Origin: Trichoplax adhaerens | Lineage: Eukaryota; Placozoa; Uniplacotomia; Trichoplacea; Trichoplacidae | Length of the DNA stretch: 64,000 bases | Reading direction: 5' to 3' | NCBI RefSeq assembly: GCF_000150275.1 | Contig: NW_002060953.1 | Location: 237,030-301,029, forward strand | Shown here: positions 50,826-63,091 of the stretch, piece after piece | Numbering within the stretch: the first letter of the stretch is position 1 | Layout of the letters: each line of letters opens with the position of its first letter | Position numbers and translations under genes: made by a program | Notes under the pieces: model-generated | Database searches by the model: none | Seen by the model: the letters and a program-made list of their open reading frames with translations, nothing else | Told to the model about the DNA's origin: nothing

Positions 50826-53703
50826 AACATTAAAACTCATTGATAACCTATTTGAGGATATATTGAATAGTGGTTAACGCTATTGCCGTATACTGATCAA
50901 ACAAAAAATAGTAAGAACAGCAGAGATGAACTTAGAGTAGACTTTGCTTCTTTTGAGCTCAGGTTATTTTAGTTTGGATTCTCGTTCCATTTAATTATTT
51001 TTCTACTATTCTTTGACTCTGTAATGAAGGCCTTTTTAAATTCTATCTAAGTGAAATAATTATTTTTTGAGAATTAGACTAAGTTAGGCAGAATAGCTGC
51101 AATACTTTTATTACAGATATAGACCAAAAAATTGCGAAAGCAATATTTTTTTATACAATCTACATATCAAGATTTCTCAAATAATATCGTTCATATGGAT
51201 TCTTGCTAAGAAACCGGTAAGATTTCTACGAAAGTGAACGCAGTATAAATGTTACATTAGTAAAAATCGATTGTTAAATTAGATATAAAATTTAAAGTAG
51301 TAGCAGTGTTCCGATAGAATTACAGCTTGACCACTGTTGTACATAGATAATCTCTGTCAGACATGACCAGTTACGGTATTTATTAACTTTGATCTAAGCA
51401 TTGAAAAGAGTACCGTATCAATTATATCTGTTTAACTAATAAGTAACCAATTTCATTAATTCTAGTGCTAGCCAAGTTCAGAAACGTTGGAAAGAATACC
51501 TTTTATATAATAATGGGAATCGGTTTATGAATAAAGTATTTGTAAGTCCTATAACTTTCCAAAAATTAAAAATTTCAATTTAATTATCGTCCATCTGTTT
51601 CTTGTAAAGTAAAATGATGAGAAATATTAATAAATATTTAATTTATTAACTCCTTATTTCATAATGCTTACAAAATTTATATACCGGAAAACCCCAAGAA
51701 TGACGATAGGAACACAAATTTATTGATTATTGGCAGCTGTTAGAACTGGAAGATTTCATTATTTTGCGGGAGCCAATAGTTAAATTATTAAGTTAAAATA
51801 GAAATTTGGTAAATGGTAGAGTCTGCTTTCAACTTATCCTTTACAATTTGTTGTGTAAATACTATTTATCGTCTACCTAGCATAGATAGCATTGCAATTA
51901 ACTTAAAAAGATTCCTTAGAACTTCGATATAGCTACTACAAATATCGTTAACAATAGCAGTCATCATTCTCACTTTTTAACTAAAATATTGCAATATAAC
52001 ATAATGATAGGGGTATATATTGCAATGCAATTTAACTGAAAAAGATCAATCAGAAATCAGAAATAGTTTCTACAAAATGCTATTACTTCAACAGTATTAT
52101 CTTTTTCGACTCTACAGGACGTCCATCAAGGTATTGGAAATCATTCATGATAGATATCTTAAAAAATAGCTAACAAGTAAGGAAGTAATCAAATTTTTCG
52201 TTCCAAATGTTGGCTATGCTTATGGCTAACGCCATATTATTGCTGATGTATAGTATCTAATTGCAATCCGGCAATACAGTATAAGACGATAGGCTAGCTG
52301 AGCAATAGAATAAAAGTTTTCAATCTCTTGGGCTTACTTTCTGCAACATAGCAGCTGAATACAACTCATTTTTAAAATACTAGATACTGCAACTTGCCAC
52401 AGTAGCAGAACAGGATAGGTGGATAGACAGAGTAATAAGTTTATAACATACATGGTTTTGATTTGCATAGGAAAACTCGCTCGTTAGACTACATGAATAA
52501 TTCAATATCTAACTTATACCTTCGCCCTGTCATTATATATTCTGATCAAGGTAACGCCAACAGTGTTGAAAATGAAGTTCACTGCCTACAATTATCCCTA
52601 GCCATGGCGCTAAGTATTTATCCACTATTATTATAGTGTACTGTAGTTTTGGTTGTTTAAAAACAGCAAACAGTTACAAATTTCATAATTTAAATGGATG
52701 CCAGTATTAATTTTTGCGTTAATCAAGAGTAAGATTGAATTGTAAAAGTATTCTTGCCCCACTCCTCTCATGTTACTATTATAAGCCTAAGTGCAAGAAT
52801 AAAACGTAAAATACCAAAAGTCTAACTTTTATTATTACAATAACAGTCTGGACTTTTTATTATGACACAGATGGTTTAATAGTTAGGCTATTGGTAAATT
52901 AAGTAATAAATTATCAATGAGCTAATTCTGTAAACAATAAAAATGTCATTTTCCCATAAGATATTGACGTAATCTTAAAAGCAAGCCCACTCTCTTCACG
53001 ATATCGAATTAATTATGTCATGGGATTTGTGAAACAGAAATATGCAAAAACAAAGTCTAATCATTGAAATCAATTAAAGACATGCAAGAAGTCGTTAAGT
53101 AAATGAATCTAGTTAGGAAATAGAGTTAGCTAAATCTGAATAGAAATATCTTTTCTTTGGCATTTCTTCCAACAACCATCATCAAATGCCGATCGCCAAG
53201 CCAATTTCAAAATCACAACTGGCAAAGATTAATTCTATAAAATCTTAAAGTTTATTTTGAAACTTTCTTCTTGAAATATCCTTGTAATGAGCTATTATTT
53301 AGCCATGATAAATTAATATCAGGTGCTATATCTACAGCATGAAAGAAAACTAACCGCTGTCTATCAATTAGAATAAGAAATAACGCATTCAATGTGAATG
53401 AAATAATCGACAGCAAGATTCATGTATTATATCGTCAAGAAAGATTCTATTTATCTAATAAGACTTTCTTACGTATACCACTTAATTTTATACGTATTGT
53501 TAGTCAAAATGAACTCTGTAATCAGAGCTATAACAACCAGCCACCATTTTCGATGGTATCCTAAATCTATTTGCCGTGGTAAGAGAATAATAATTCATTT
53601 ATTTCTCCCCTTTTAAGAGCATCTGTATTAAATTATTCATGTAGTCATGAATATTATAGAAACTGTAGCATTGAACTAGATGGCTGTTCTGAACTTTAAT
53701 AAT
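50826..53703. other. Intergenic stretch downstream of the receptor gene
   Basis: No exon supported. The 64-codon + strand frame at 53422-53616 begins at ATG but overlaps the likely 3' UTR of the receptor on the other strand and has no coding support. Confidence 0.4.
53598..53603 (-). terminator. Poly(A) signal AATAAA for the receptor gene
   Basis: AATAAA on the - strand, 101-106 bp after the receptor stop codon, a typical distance for a short 3' UTR. The motif is frequent in AT-rich DNA, so this is a position-based call. Confidence 0.4.
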
Positions 53704-54900
53704 TTAGACAAAGGTAACCTTACGAGAATGAGTCACATACAATTTAGTTGTACTTCGATCACTATCACTGGATGCTGTTCGACTTGATTCAGGAATATAG
53801 GTAATATCGGGATTGACCGAGTATTGATAATCACTAATGAAATATTTTGCCTTAGTCAGTCGTTGACAACAAAAAATAGATTTAAAGGCTGAATTAAAGT
53901 GAGGATTACAATAATAGCAAATAATAACATTGGAGATACTATAAAAGTAGGTTAAATATTTAGTAAATGTTCGAATTATTAATATTTTTTGGCGAAAATC
54001 ACAATCGTATTTGCTATAGATAGCTATGAGATCCAACATTACGTTAGTATCCACTAGAAAAATATAAATCCAGAAGGGTAGCCATGCTAACAGATAAACT
54101 ACAAATATGATGACTGACATTTTACGTAATTTCTCTTTAATTGAATCAATACTTTGATCATGTTGAAGAAACTGTAAATCATCAGATGCGCTGAATACTT
54201 TTTCAGGCAATTGTCGACCAGGGCTCATTGCTAAATCACGAATAACTTGAATATTGAAAAAGGCAACAGTAAGTACAGGCGCCACGAACGTAAGAGCAAA
54301 GAGGCAAGCATCATAAATTAATCGATTAGGATAACTTTGCAGCGAGCTATTTATTACTATGCAATAGGATGATTTGCCAAAGGTTTTCGTTTTTAAGGAC
54401 ATTCCATAAGGAATCATATAACCAATTGCCATCAGCCATATTACTCCAATGCAATAGATTGCTTGTTTTTTATTCGGTTGTACATATAAAGATTTACAGA
54501 TTGCACGATAACGTGCATAACACATTAATGTGATAGTTAATGCTGAGACGATGGTGGTAAAGATAAATGATGAATATAAAATTTGACACAGAAAGGATCC
54601 AAATGGCCATGTCCCATGAAATAAAAAATCGGAGATAAACTGGAATAATCCAGATATAAGAAATAGGATAGTAACAAAGCTATAATTTAACATCATAATG
54701 TTGGTAAATGTCCATAATCGACGTGTACGAATAACTACATATCCGATAATGAGATTGCCAGTTATGGAGAAGATGAAGGTCGTGATGAAAACGATAGCTT
54801 TGACGATAGCCACAATCTTACTAATTTCATTAAAGTTGCCATGATCGTAACAATCGCTAGATATATTGCTGATAGGGTTGCTTGTTTGATTACTAGCCAT
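53704..54900 (-). CDS. Class A (rhodopsin-like) GPCR, atypical
   Basis: A 398-residue receptor in one coding exon, expected in the plasma membrane with a peptide- or amine-type ligand (unknown). Residues below count from the ATG at 54900; the frame is open 24 nt further but only to a TTG. The N-terminus has glycosylation sites N4 and N12. Seven hydrophobic segments lie at about 30-57, 66-90, 102-130, 147-167, 194-222, 260-283 and 304-330. Class A landmarks kept: N49 (1.50), W98-P-F-G, C105 and C180 for the disulfide, W155 (4.50), P208 (5.50) and W273-L-P (6.48-6.50). Lost: Asp 2.50 is T77, DRY is A129-R-Y, and NPxxY is N324-V-I-I-C. C344-C345 may be lipidated. The C-terminus TFV fits a class I PDZ ligand. 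The orphan subfamily is not assignable. Confidence 0.95.
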   Translation of the reverse strand: MASNQTSNPISNISSDCYDHGNFNEISKIVAIVKAIVFITTFIFSITGNLIIGYVVIRTRRLWTFTNIMMLNYSFVTILFLISGLFQFISDFLFHGTWPFGSFLCQILYSSFIFTTIVSALTITLMCYARYRAICKSLYVQPNKKQAIYCIGVIWLMAIGYMIPYGMSLKTKTFGKSSYCIVINSSLQSYPNRLIYDACLFALTFVAPVLTVAFFNIQVIRDLAMSPGRQLPEKVFSASDDLQFLQHDQSIDSIKEKLRKMSVIIFVVYLLAWLPFWIYIFLVDTNVMLDLIAIYSKYDCDFRQKILIIRTFTKYLTYFYSISNVIICYYCNPHFNSAFKSIFCCQRLTKAKYFISDYQYSVNPDITYIPESSRTASSDSDRSTTKLYVTHSRKVTFV

Positions 54901-54913
54901 GTTAATATTGATA

Positions 54914-54935
54914 TCTACAGTCAAGCAATAGGGAA
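54914..54935 (-). promoter_or_regulatory. Probable 3' splice site 14 nt before receptor ATG
   Basis: On the - strand a run of pyrimidines (CTCTTTTTTTTCCCTATTGC) is followed by TTGACTGTAG and then, after 14 nt, the ATG. This is a textbook acceptor, so an upstream exon probably exists, either 5' UTR only or adding N-terminal residues, since the 14 nt contain no in-frame stop. Confidence 0.5.
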
Positions 54936-55320
54936 AAAAAAGAGTAACAAATTAATTGACATGGAATGATTAGAAAGCAAAATTGGATATCCGAAAATCG
55001 ATACTGCTAATCTCTGCAATCTAAAAATTACTTATTTCAAGCCTATTTTTCCCCTATACCAAGCAATGATTCGTTTTAGATAAATTAATCGCTTGTATAA
55101 TAGGTTTTGCAAAGAAGAAATAAGCGTAAAATGCGACTGGCTTACGATAAAACTTAACAAAACATAAAGCTACTACTTTTAACAACGTCAATATAAGAAT
55201 AAATCAACGATTTTGGATAAGAATATAACTAGTAACATTAGATCCTAATTCAGAAATTATTATAGTATCAAAGAGTTGGTTGACGATCAACCTGAAGTAA
55301 TAGAAGGCTTACATTTTTAA
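54936..55320. other. Upstream region of the receptor gene
   Basis: Probable intron and promoter side of the receptor. No exon can be placed from the sequence alone. Confidence 0.35.
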
Positions 55321-55983
55321 TTGTATAAACGCCGAAGGAAACTAGTAGATTTGTATCATTTCACACGCAATAAGAACAGATATTATTATTATAGCCCCTC
55401 TCTTTTAAACGAAATTGGTCAAATTTTCAAAAAAAGACAGCGTCAATATGTTAAATTAATTCCAACTCTACATGGAATACCACTACCACTAGGCAGCATC
55501 CGATCTTTGCTAAATGAAAAGAAAAATTTTGAAAGGTTACGATCCTGCCAAACTTATTTCTCTCTATTCCCAAACTGTTGAATGGAGACTAGGATAGCTG
55601 TTAAGTAAACTTAAAGCAGCCTACTATCCATCTTGGGATTAAAATTGATGACGAAAGCGATAGTAGAAAAGAAAATAAGATACCTAATCGACACGATAGT
55701 GACGATTACAACTAAAGTGTAGGTAATAATGTAGCACTAGACAGTGAAAAAACTTGGCAATGTCTATCTTCCCCAATAGAAAACTTTGCGATACTTATCT
55801 TCTCTACTAGAACAGAAGACAAACAAATGTCTGAAAGCAAAGTTACTTTCTCGTATCAGTTATATTAAGAAGGCGGCGCTGACAAGAATAAAAGAATATT
55901 TAATTTCCAACTTGATCTATACACGCTATCTTCAAGTGGTACTAACCCAAGCCTCATGTGGCCATGTTTTTGGCCCATCTTAA
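55321..55983 (+). pseudogene. Possible decayed coding region, unassigned
   Basis: Three + strand segments have coding-like peptides. 55321-55581 opens with YKRRRKLVDLYHFTRNKNRY and contains LIPTLHGIPLPLGSIRSLL. 55605-55714 is acidic (IKIDDESDSRKENKIPNRHD). 55786-55983 has two overlapping open frames. None begins with ATG, and stops and frame shifts separate them. It could be an old gene copy or part of a spliced gene; no domain recognised. Confidence 0.22.
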
Positions 55984-58900
55984 TTAATTATACAAACTAA
56001 CATGACATTGGGCGGTCACTAAAGTAAATTATGGCTTTTATAGGCTTACAGTCAATCATCAATCTCTTGGAATGTCACAAAGACAGCCAATAAGGAACAC
56101 GCATAACAAATAAATTAAGAAAATATTTTACATCAATTTACAATATCATCATCTTATGAGGTTGATAAATGACGACAAATATAGATTTAAACTGGGTGAT
56201 ACTAGATATATTTAATTGAATCATTTCAATTTATCCATTCTGCATCCATTGCGTGCTATATTGATTACGGTGCCTGGTTAATATTGGTTAATGGTCTATG
56301 AGCTCCTAAGTAATTTCCTTTACTCTATCTCGGCAATCATTAGTAAAATAAATTACAACAAAAAGAATGACTATCTATTATAATGATTCTTGTAATATAT
56401 TGACTTATAAAATGTTGACAATATTGACCTAAATTAATGCCATTGACGAATGCTATTTGTTTCAATATTAATGTATCATTTTCCATCGATTAGTAAAAGT
56501 TGATTAATCAGGTAAAGATGGACACGCTAGAATAAATCTGTTAATTTCCATCATAACCCACCCCACTAGCCAATAAATCAGCATCATCTCCATAAATAAT
56601 TGAAAATGACAGAATATACCGTAATTTCATTAAGCTATAAAAAAATTTAAAATGCCTTTACAATCAATTCAAATCTAGTCAAGATTTTTTTCATACATAG
56701 TATTTTAACTTTACTATAAAAATAGGATCTGATCATGATGGATTCTCCCCTAACCATCTTCTATGGCAATAACGTGATGTCCAATTCATGTTATTGCTAT
56801 TATCCACTCTAGATATGCAGTACCCGTGTAGTAAGGTTAATAAAAAATAGATTCATTATATAATCTCGTAGAAAAAAATCACTAACAAAATCTAAATACA
56901 AGCATGGCTTAATGTTAGATTTAGGGTCGGATGAAATTGAAAATATCAAATAGCTATTGAATTAAAATAAAGCAATTCTATATTCTCCATGCAATATCAT
57001 TTTTAAGGATAACGGTAGAGATAAGGCTTAAGTATTTTCGGTCTTTAATGTTAGAAGGAGTTTAATCAATCAGAAACAGTTGTAATCCGGATTTATTTCT
57101 TGGTAACGTACTGTACAGATCTGATCTATTTAATATAATACTTGTATCGGAAAAGTTTAAAATCGATAGAAGCGATTCTAAACTAGAAGGATCATTGTTG
57201 CTATCAATTATAGCGCCCCCTATTACTTGTTTTTCCGTGAATGTTAATAAAATGTAAAATCAATCAACAGCATAATGATGAACAAGAATAATCATTGTTT
57301 AACGAACATGATGCAGTTTGTAGATATTGCTCTTTTTCGTATTATTAGAACGGAAAATATTGGAAACTCCCTCTAATAACAGATCACTTCCGTAGTTTTC
57401 TTTCTTTAAGTTCGAAAAAGTAGGATGCTTGATTAGTAACTTCCGATCTATAAGGTAATATGATCGTAGATAATTTTTCGTATGTATTTATGTTTTACAA
57501 GTGTTACTAAAATTCTATTGGAGTTAACAAGCTCTAAAGTTATACAAGCATCCTTAAATGAAATAGTAAAAGCAATGGACAAAGATCTGCAAAAGCCATA
57601 TTTAGTTTAATAGTAGACTGATAGGGTATAGATTCCCTAAGTTAGCAAGCAGTAGAATACTATGGTTTGAATAAGGATAATGTGTACATTGCATAGACGT
57701 GTAATCGATATTTATTTGGTAACTCTGTCCGTATTGCTAAATTCTTACTTAACTAAGCAAACGGTATTTTAATTTCCTATTTTAATAAGGATGATACGGA
57801 TCAAAATATTCGGATACTGCATAAGAGAAACTTTATAATCCTATTTCTAAACTAGCTTAATAATAATTTGAGTAATAAGAGTAATATTAGGACGCCGTGA
57901 AAGATTAGCAATAGTAAGCAAATTAAGATTATTTCAATCTTTCTACTATATTTGTATGGTGTGGCCAAACAGTGAATGTCAACATCATGGCTTGTTAAAA
58001 CTCTTGGGCTAACAATAAGCAAAGCTTGCGTTTAATACAATATTCATTTTTTTACTAAATAAATGATAATAAATTATCAATCAGCTAAGCAATTAAACGG
58101 TATGCGACATAAATCAGTAATCACTGGTCTCATTTAGAACGTAGTAATGAGAATATGCATACGTTAGATTAAAAATAGATTATTAGATATATAGATGAGA
58201 ATTGATCGCTTTAACGCTTATTAGTATAATACAGTTATGCTTTCATAGGGCACAAACATATCGAAAGGTTTGATTAATCGCTCACAAATACAGCGGACAA
58301 AAGATAAAAATTATGTCATCGTTTGTGATAGCAAATGATGAGGGGTAGCATACATTAACCTGAAAGTTCAAAATTAATAATTTTTTTTACCTAATAGAAT
58401 TCTTCAATGCAAGGGATTAATAGAAAATAATACAAACGACGATGACTAATATGAACAGATTACTTATAAATAAATTTGATAATACGCTCAACACAGATGG
58501 AGATTATACTCAATATCTTAGTTCAGCAACTTCAGGAATACTGGACATCATCGCTACGTAGATAGCAGAAATAATTTTTTGTCTACTATTTTAAGGTAGT
58601 CCTATAATCAATAGGAATTAATTTACCCTTCAGTTAGGAGTGCACGCTTGTCTGTATTTATTTGTAGAGAAAGAGAATTTTAATGGTAGTCTGTTGATAT
58701 TGTTCATGCAGAGCTTGATAACTTCTATTTCATCTGCTTTTTAGAGGGACAATTTTTGAACGAAAACAAGAACAACCATCCAAATAAAATAATACAAAAT
58801 GGATCACTCTCAATTTATGCAAGTGTTACTAAAGCAATATACCGGTGATTTATTCATCCAAAATCATCATTATTAGCTAGGTTTTTTAGGCTGGGAAAAT

Positions 58901-61900
58901 GTTAACCTAGCATGAATAATTAGTTATGCGTGTCAAAAAATTCGATGATCAGTTGATTAGCCTGTGAATCGAATATACAATAACTGTTCCATATTCACAA
59001 TACTATTTTTGCAGTAGCTCTTGAGCTTAAAGTTAAGGAAGAATCTAGTAGGCAAATGGCCAGACATGCAATTTTATTTTTAAAATACATGAAATATGAC
59101 ACTATTTACTATAAGATTAAATTGGGGAATAGCACTCAGGGCAGATGGTCGTACTATCGATCAATAGAATCAAAATTTATTTGTGTTATGTAAATTAAAT
59201 AGAAATCATATCCATTTTTAGCAAGCAAGTATCTTAAATATTAGCGGCAGAAAGTGATAATTTTTTAAATGCTTGAAGGTTAACATACCTGAAATGCCCT
59301 GGGATCAATCTCCTACTTTTTCAATCCGCAATCACTTTTGATAGAATGAAATCCAAATTGTTAGATTTAGATATTGCTTTTTATCAAGATTGAAAATTAT
59401 GGCATCGATGAAACTTGATTACGTTATTATCATATGATCGATGAAATGATAGAATGAAGAAAAATAAGAAGTGATATAAGCTATCAAATAGTAAAATAGT
59501 TTTAAAGCTTGCCTTAAGATTTAAAAACACAATTATATTTCCCGAACTTGTTTACAACTTGACAGCATTAAAATTAATACATAATAACAATGATAAATTA
59601 TCTATTATTCCATATGCTGAATGGCAGAAAGAAAGCTTACAAACATTGTTCCTTTTGTTTTATTACACCATGTATAAGTCCGTATTATTGTCATACATAT
59701 TACTTATTCAAATAGTAAAAGATACTTTGGGATTGTATCGAACGTTGTAAATTGGATAACTCGATAATGCAATTTATTAAATGAATAATCTATATATAGC
59801 TCATGATAGAGTAGCGATCTAGAATATGTAGGGTCATAGTTTAGCTACCCACTTAGATATTAAAAGTCGTCGGAATATTTCCTGTCAATAGAGCCATTAG
59901 ATAAGATGAGCAATGTAAATTACATTGCTTAGAAAGATGGCAAGAACAGAAATTAAGTTTAGTTACTGATGATTAAATTGATACATCAGATTAATTACTG
60001 CCGATGCCAAGATATATTTTTGAATTTCTAAAAATGAATTTAGTAGACATATTTTAAAAATAGGTAATCAACAATGTAGTTTTAGTATCTAGATGAAATG
60101 TGCAATAGCTTAGTAAGGGTTGTGGCATTTCTCAAAAATACAATCTTTATGGATTCTTAATGATAGCAACAATTATATGACGGATCGATAGCATAGATTA
60201 TGTCGATAACTCGTATCTCGTAAATATAATCTATTCCTACTTATTACCCTCCCCTACCTGGAATCAAAATAGTATTTCATTTCTGAAATCATTCGTCATA
60301 TGTAATATTGTGATGATGTTTACTTGTATAGGCCTCTATAGGACTAATTAGCACCAATCATAATGATAAAATATTGGTATTTTATCTAGGGAAATGAGTC
60401 GCTTTTTCATTTTTCCACGGTTTAAATGATGAGTCAGTAAAAGCTAGATCAGAATGCCAGGTGATCAATAGAATAGGAAATATACCAAGCCATTTCCATT
60501 TTTAAACAAATTATAATAAAAATGAGATAAGGTATCCCAGTTTTATTGTTTTGCCACTGTAGTTAACTTGATCGCTATACAAGATAATGAAATATTCCGT
60601 AGCAAGCAATGACGAAAAAACTAATAGAATATTTTCTCACTGTCTGATCACAATAAATAGAATCATAATTCATTTGAAAAATATAGAAGATCAACACCAT
60701 TTAAAGCTAACTCATCCAAATTAATTATCAAAATGATACAAGGTAGGAAAAAATGACTAGTTGACGTCATGATAGTAGAGACATGGTCAAGATGTAAAAA
60801 CAAGTGCACAGATACTATAGAATATCAATAATATAACCAGTGTCAATAGAATTGGATAAAGCTTATATCTCTCCTACTGCTGTTCTCGTTATAAATAAAT
60901 AATACAAATTAATGATTTCGAACAATAACACTCATTACCCAAAATAGCAAAATCAATCACCCTTAATCATATATTGCTTTTAAAATTAGCTAGACATAAC
61001 GGAACAGATCTATTTGAAATTTTTAATTAACGATTATTGTAAAAGAAAATATCTAGCAGTCACAAAGCACCGGCAGTAACACATTGCAACGATCACCAGG
61101 AATTTTACATAGCTAAATTAACGCTAATGAACAGAACCTCCTTTTACCGGTGTCATAGGAACGTTTTTTTGTTATTGTTACCATTAGAAGGGATAGAAAT
61201 GATATTATTTGTTTTTTGCTACTAAGGAGACAAAGGAATCCTATAGCCTCCTATATTGCCCTGTAATGGCGCCAGTCATAGAAAAATGAAGATAATTCAC
61301 ATATCTTGGTACTCCTAGCAAGGTTGAAAAAGTTCTTGTGTAAGAGTTTGATAAATTTATTCAGATTCCTTCATCATTTTCACTAAAAATTATTGCTTAT
61401 CCTTTACTTTTTTATTCTATGCATCTATTTTCTCATGCCTTTACCTTGTTATGCCTATTAATTGTAAACTTACGTGATTAATTATAGAGCTAAATTGGAA
61501 ATATTAGGGTCATAGTTTGAAACTGACGCTTTCCCCTTTAATTTTGAACTCATTCTGTGCTATTCTCTATTCGTATTAAAACACGGTAAAAATACTTCTT
61601 CATTCAACTTTCTCTATTTTCAGCCAATTAAAATCTCAAATGCCTATCGTAACAATCATTTCTTATGAGCCACCTCATCAACAGTACCACCAGAACAATT
61701 TTTAAAAATAGTTTGGTTCATGGCACCATTATCACATATGCTTCTATTTCTCAATACCTTTATTCTTACTTTGTTTTGAATAATAATAATTAATCTCATT
61801 TTAATCGAACAAGCTGCAATATTAGATGGATTTCAGTCTTGATCCTTAATTGTTTGCTTGAATATATTAGCTCAATAATCATATCCCATTTATAATCTAT

Positions 61901-62117
61901 GCTAAGGTGCACTATACTAACAAACGTATCCTGATTTAAGCTTAAGCTATATTAATGGGAAAACAAAACCTTTTCATGAACTATACAATTTAGATTATAA
62001 AATTGATTTTTTATTCAAGTGGCCATTTTAATCAGCTACATAAATGAATATTCTGCTATTGTTATATGCGTGATATACTGTACATACAGTTCCGTATTGA
62101 CTCATTATCAGAAATAA
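55984..62117. other. Gene-poor stretch, nothing recognised
   Basis: AT-rich with no exon I can support. A 63-codon frame at 59559-59750 lacks an ATG start. A second TGACGTCA is at 60762-60769. Short frames on both strands near 61660-61800 overlap each other and neither can be preferred. Confidence 0.35.
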
Positions 62118-62339
62118 TCATTTTATAAACTCTAACCCATATATGACTAACATTAATACAAACGATTTACAATAGATTTGGCCAATTATGCGCGTTACAA
62201 GGAAAGTGAATTTAGATAGATATACCCGTATATGCCGTATCATCTTAGATAATACTGCATCACACTGTCGATCTTGAAAAATATCTATTTCTATTTCCAT
62301 TAATAAATTGATATAGCAATCCATAGATTTGTATCCCAT
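62118..62339 (-). CDS. Candidate exon, loose EF-hand-like partner (hypothetical)
   Basis: A strong acceptor on the - strand, ATTTTTGCTTAG, directly precedes an open frame of 73 codons reading MGYKSMDCYINLLMEIEID and DRQCDAVLSKMIRHI. Joined in phase 0 to the exon-like stretch ending at 62972, it gives a helix-turn pattern like an EF-hand helix pair (SMG, then ..LLMEIEID). The real exon may end before the stop, for example at CGG followed by GTATAT. The similarity is my reading by eye, and no calcium loop with the usual Asp/Glu spacing is present. Confidence 0.28.
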   Translation of the reverse strand: MGYKSMDCYINLLMEIEIDIFQDRQCDAVLSKMIRHIRVYLSKFTFLVTRIIGQIYCKSFVLMLVIYGLEFIK

Positions 62340-62971
62340 CTAAGCAAAAATTTATATTTCTAGCGACGACATACTCTACCGGAATATCGATTAAGACTGT
62401 TAAAATTTCAAGTTTTGTAATACTTATTGAGTTTATGAAACCTAACTTACTGTCTCATATATTAATAAATTACCAAATTAAATACTTCTAGCCCGTTTAA
62501 CGTTTTCTTACGCTAGTACTAACAACAATATTGTGAGGAAGAAAAGGGAATAATTGAATACGTAAATACTTTTGTAGCAGATTTCTCAGAGTAATTTCCA
62601 TTAATTCATCTCATTTTATTCGCTCTAATTACGTAAATTTTCAATTAAACAACTTTCACTTAGCTCTAACTATCGATAAATAATAATAAAATAGATTATA
62701 ATTATATATGCATATTTCTTTGCTACTAGATGTTAAAATAATCATTGCAAGCCTGCTTCATAGTCTTAGACCAAATATGTTCCACTCATTTCAGATTGCT
62801 TTTAAAGTACCACCCCAGCTGTTTGATTATATTGTTTAATGAATCTATTTCAGGATTTATATTATCTACTGATAAGTAAGAGCATCGCACCGTACTATTG
62901 TCATCTTAATTCTGAGTTATTTTCATTTCTCCTCCAACCATTGAAGTATAATTAATATTATCTACTGTTAC

Positions 62972-63091
62972 CGAAATCATAATGCTCCGAATATGTCGTG
63001 GGCTAACAATATTGTAGGACGAAAATATCTTCTGAATTTCGATCACATAATTATCATCTAGATCTAGCCTGTATTGAGACTTTCGAGCCAA
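62972..63091 (-). CDS. Candidate exon upstream partner (hypothetical)
   Basis: An open frame on the - strand reads SQYRLDLDDNYVIEIQKIF, then SSYNIVSPRHIRSIMIS, and meets a donor, TCG followed by GTAACA, in phase 0. An acceptor-like CTCAATACAG lies inside its start. The intron to the next candidate exon would be 632 bp (62340-62971). The peptide looks like the first helix and shortened loop of a degenerate EF-hand, as in small EF-hand proteins of cilia or of the centrin type, but this is tentative. Without splicing it is simply a 61-codon frame lacking ATG. Confidence 0.28.

Noticed and set aside
59559-59750. 63-codon + strand frame
   Set aside because: Begins at TTG and has no ATG near the start; within chance expectation.
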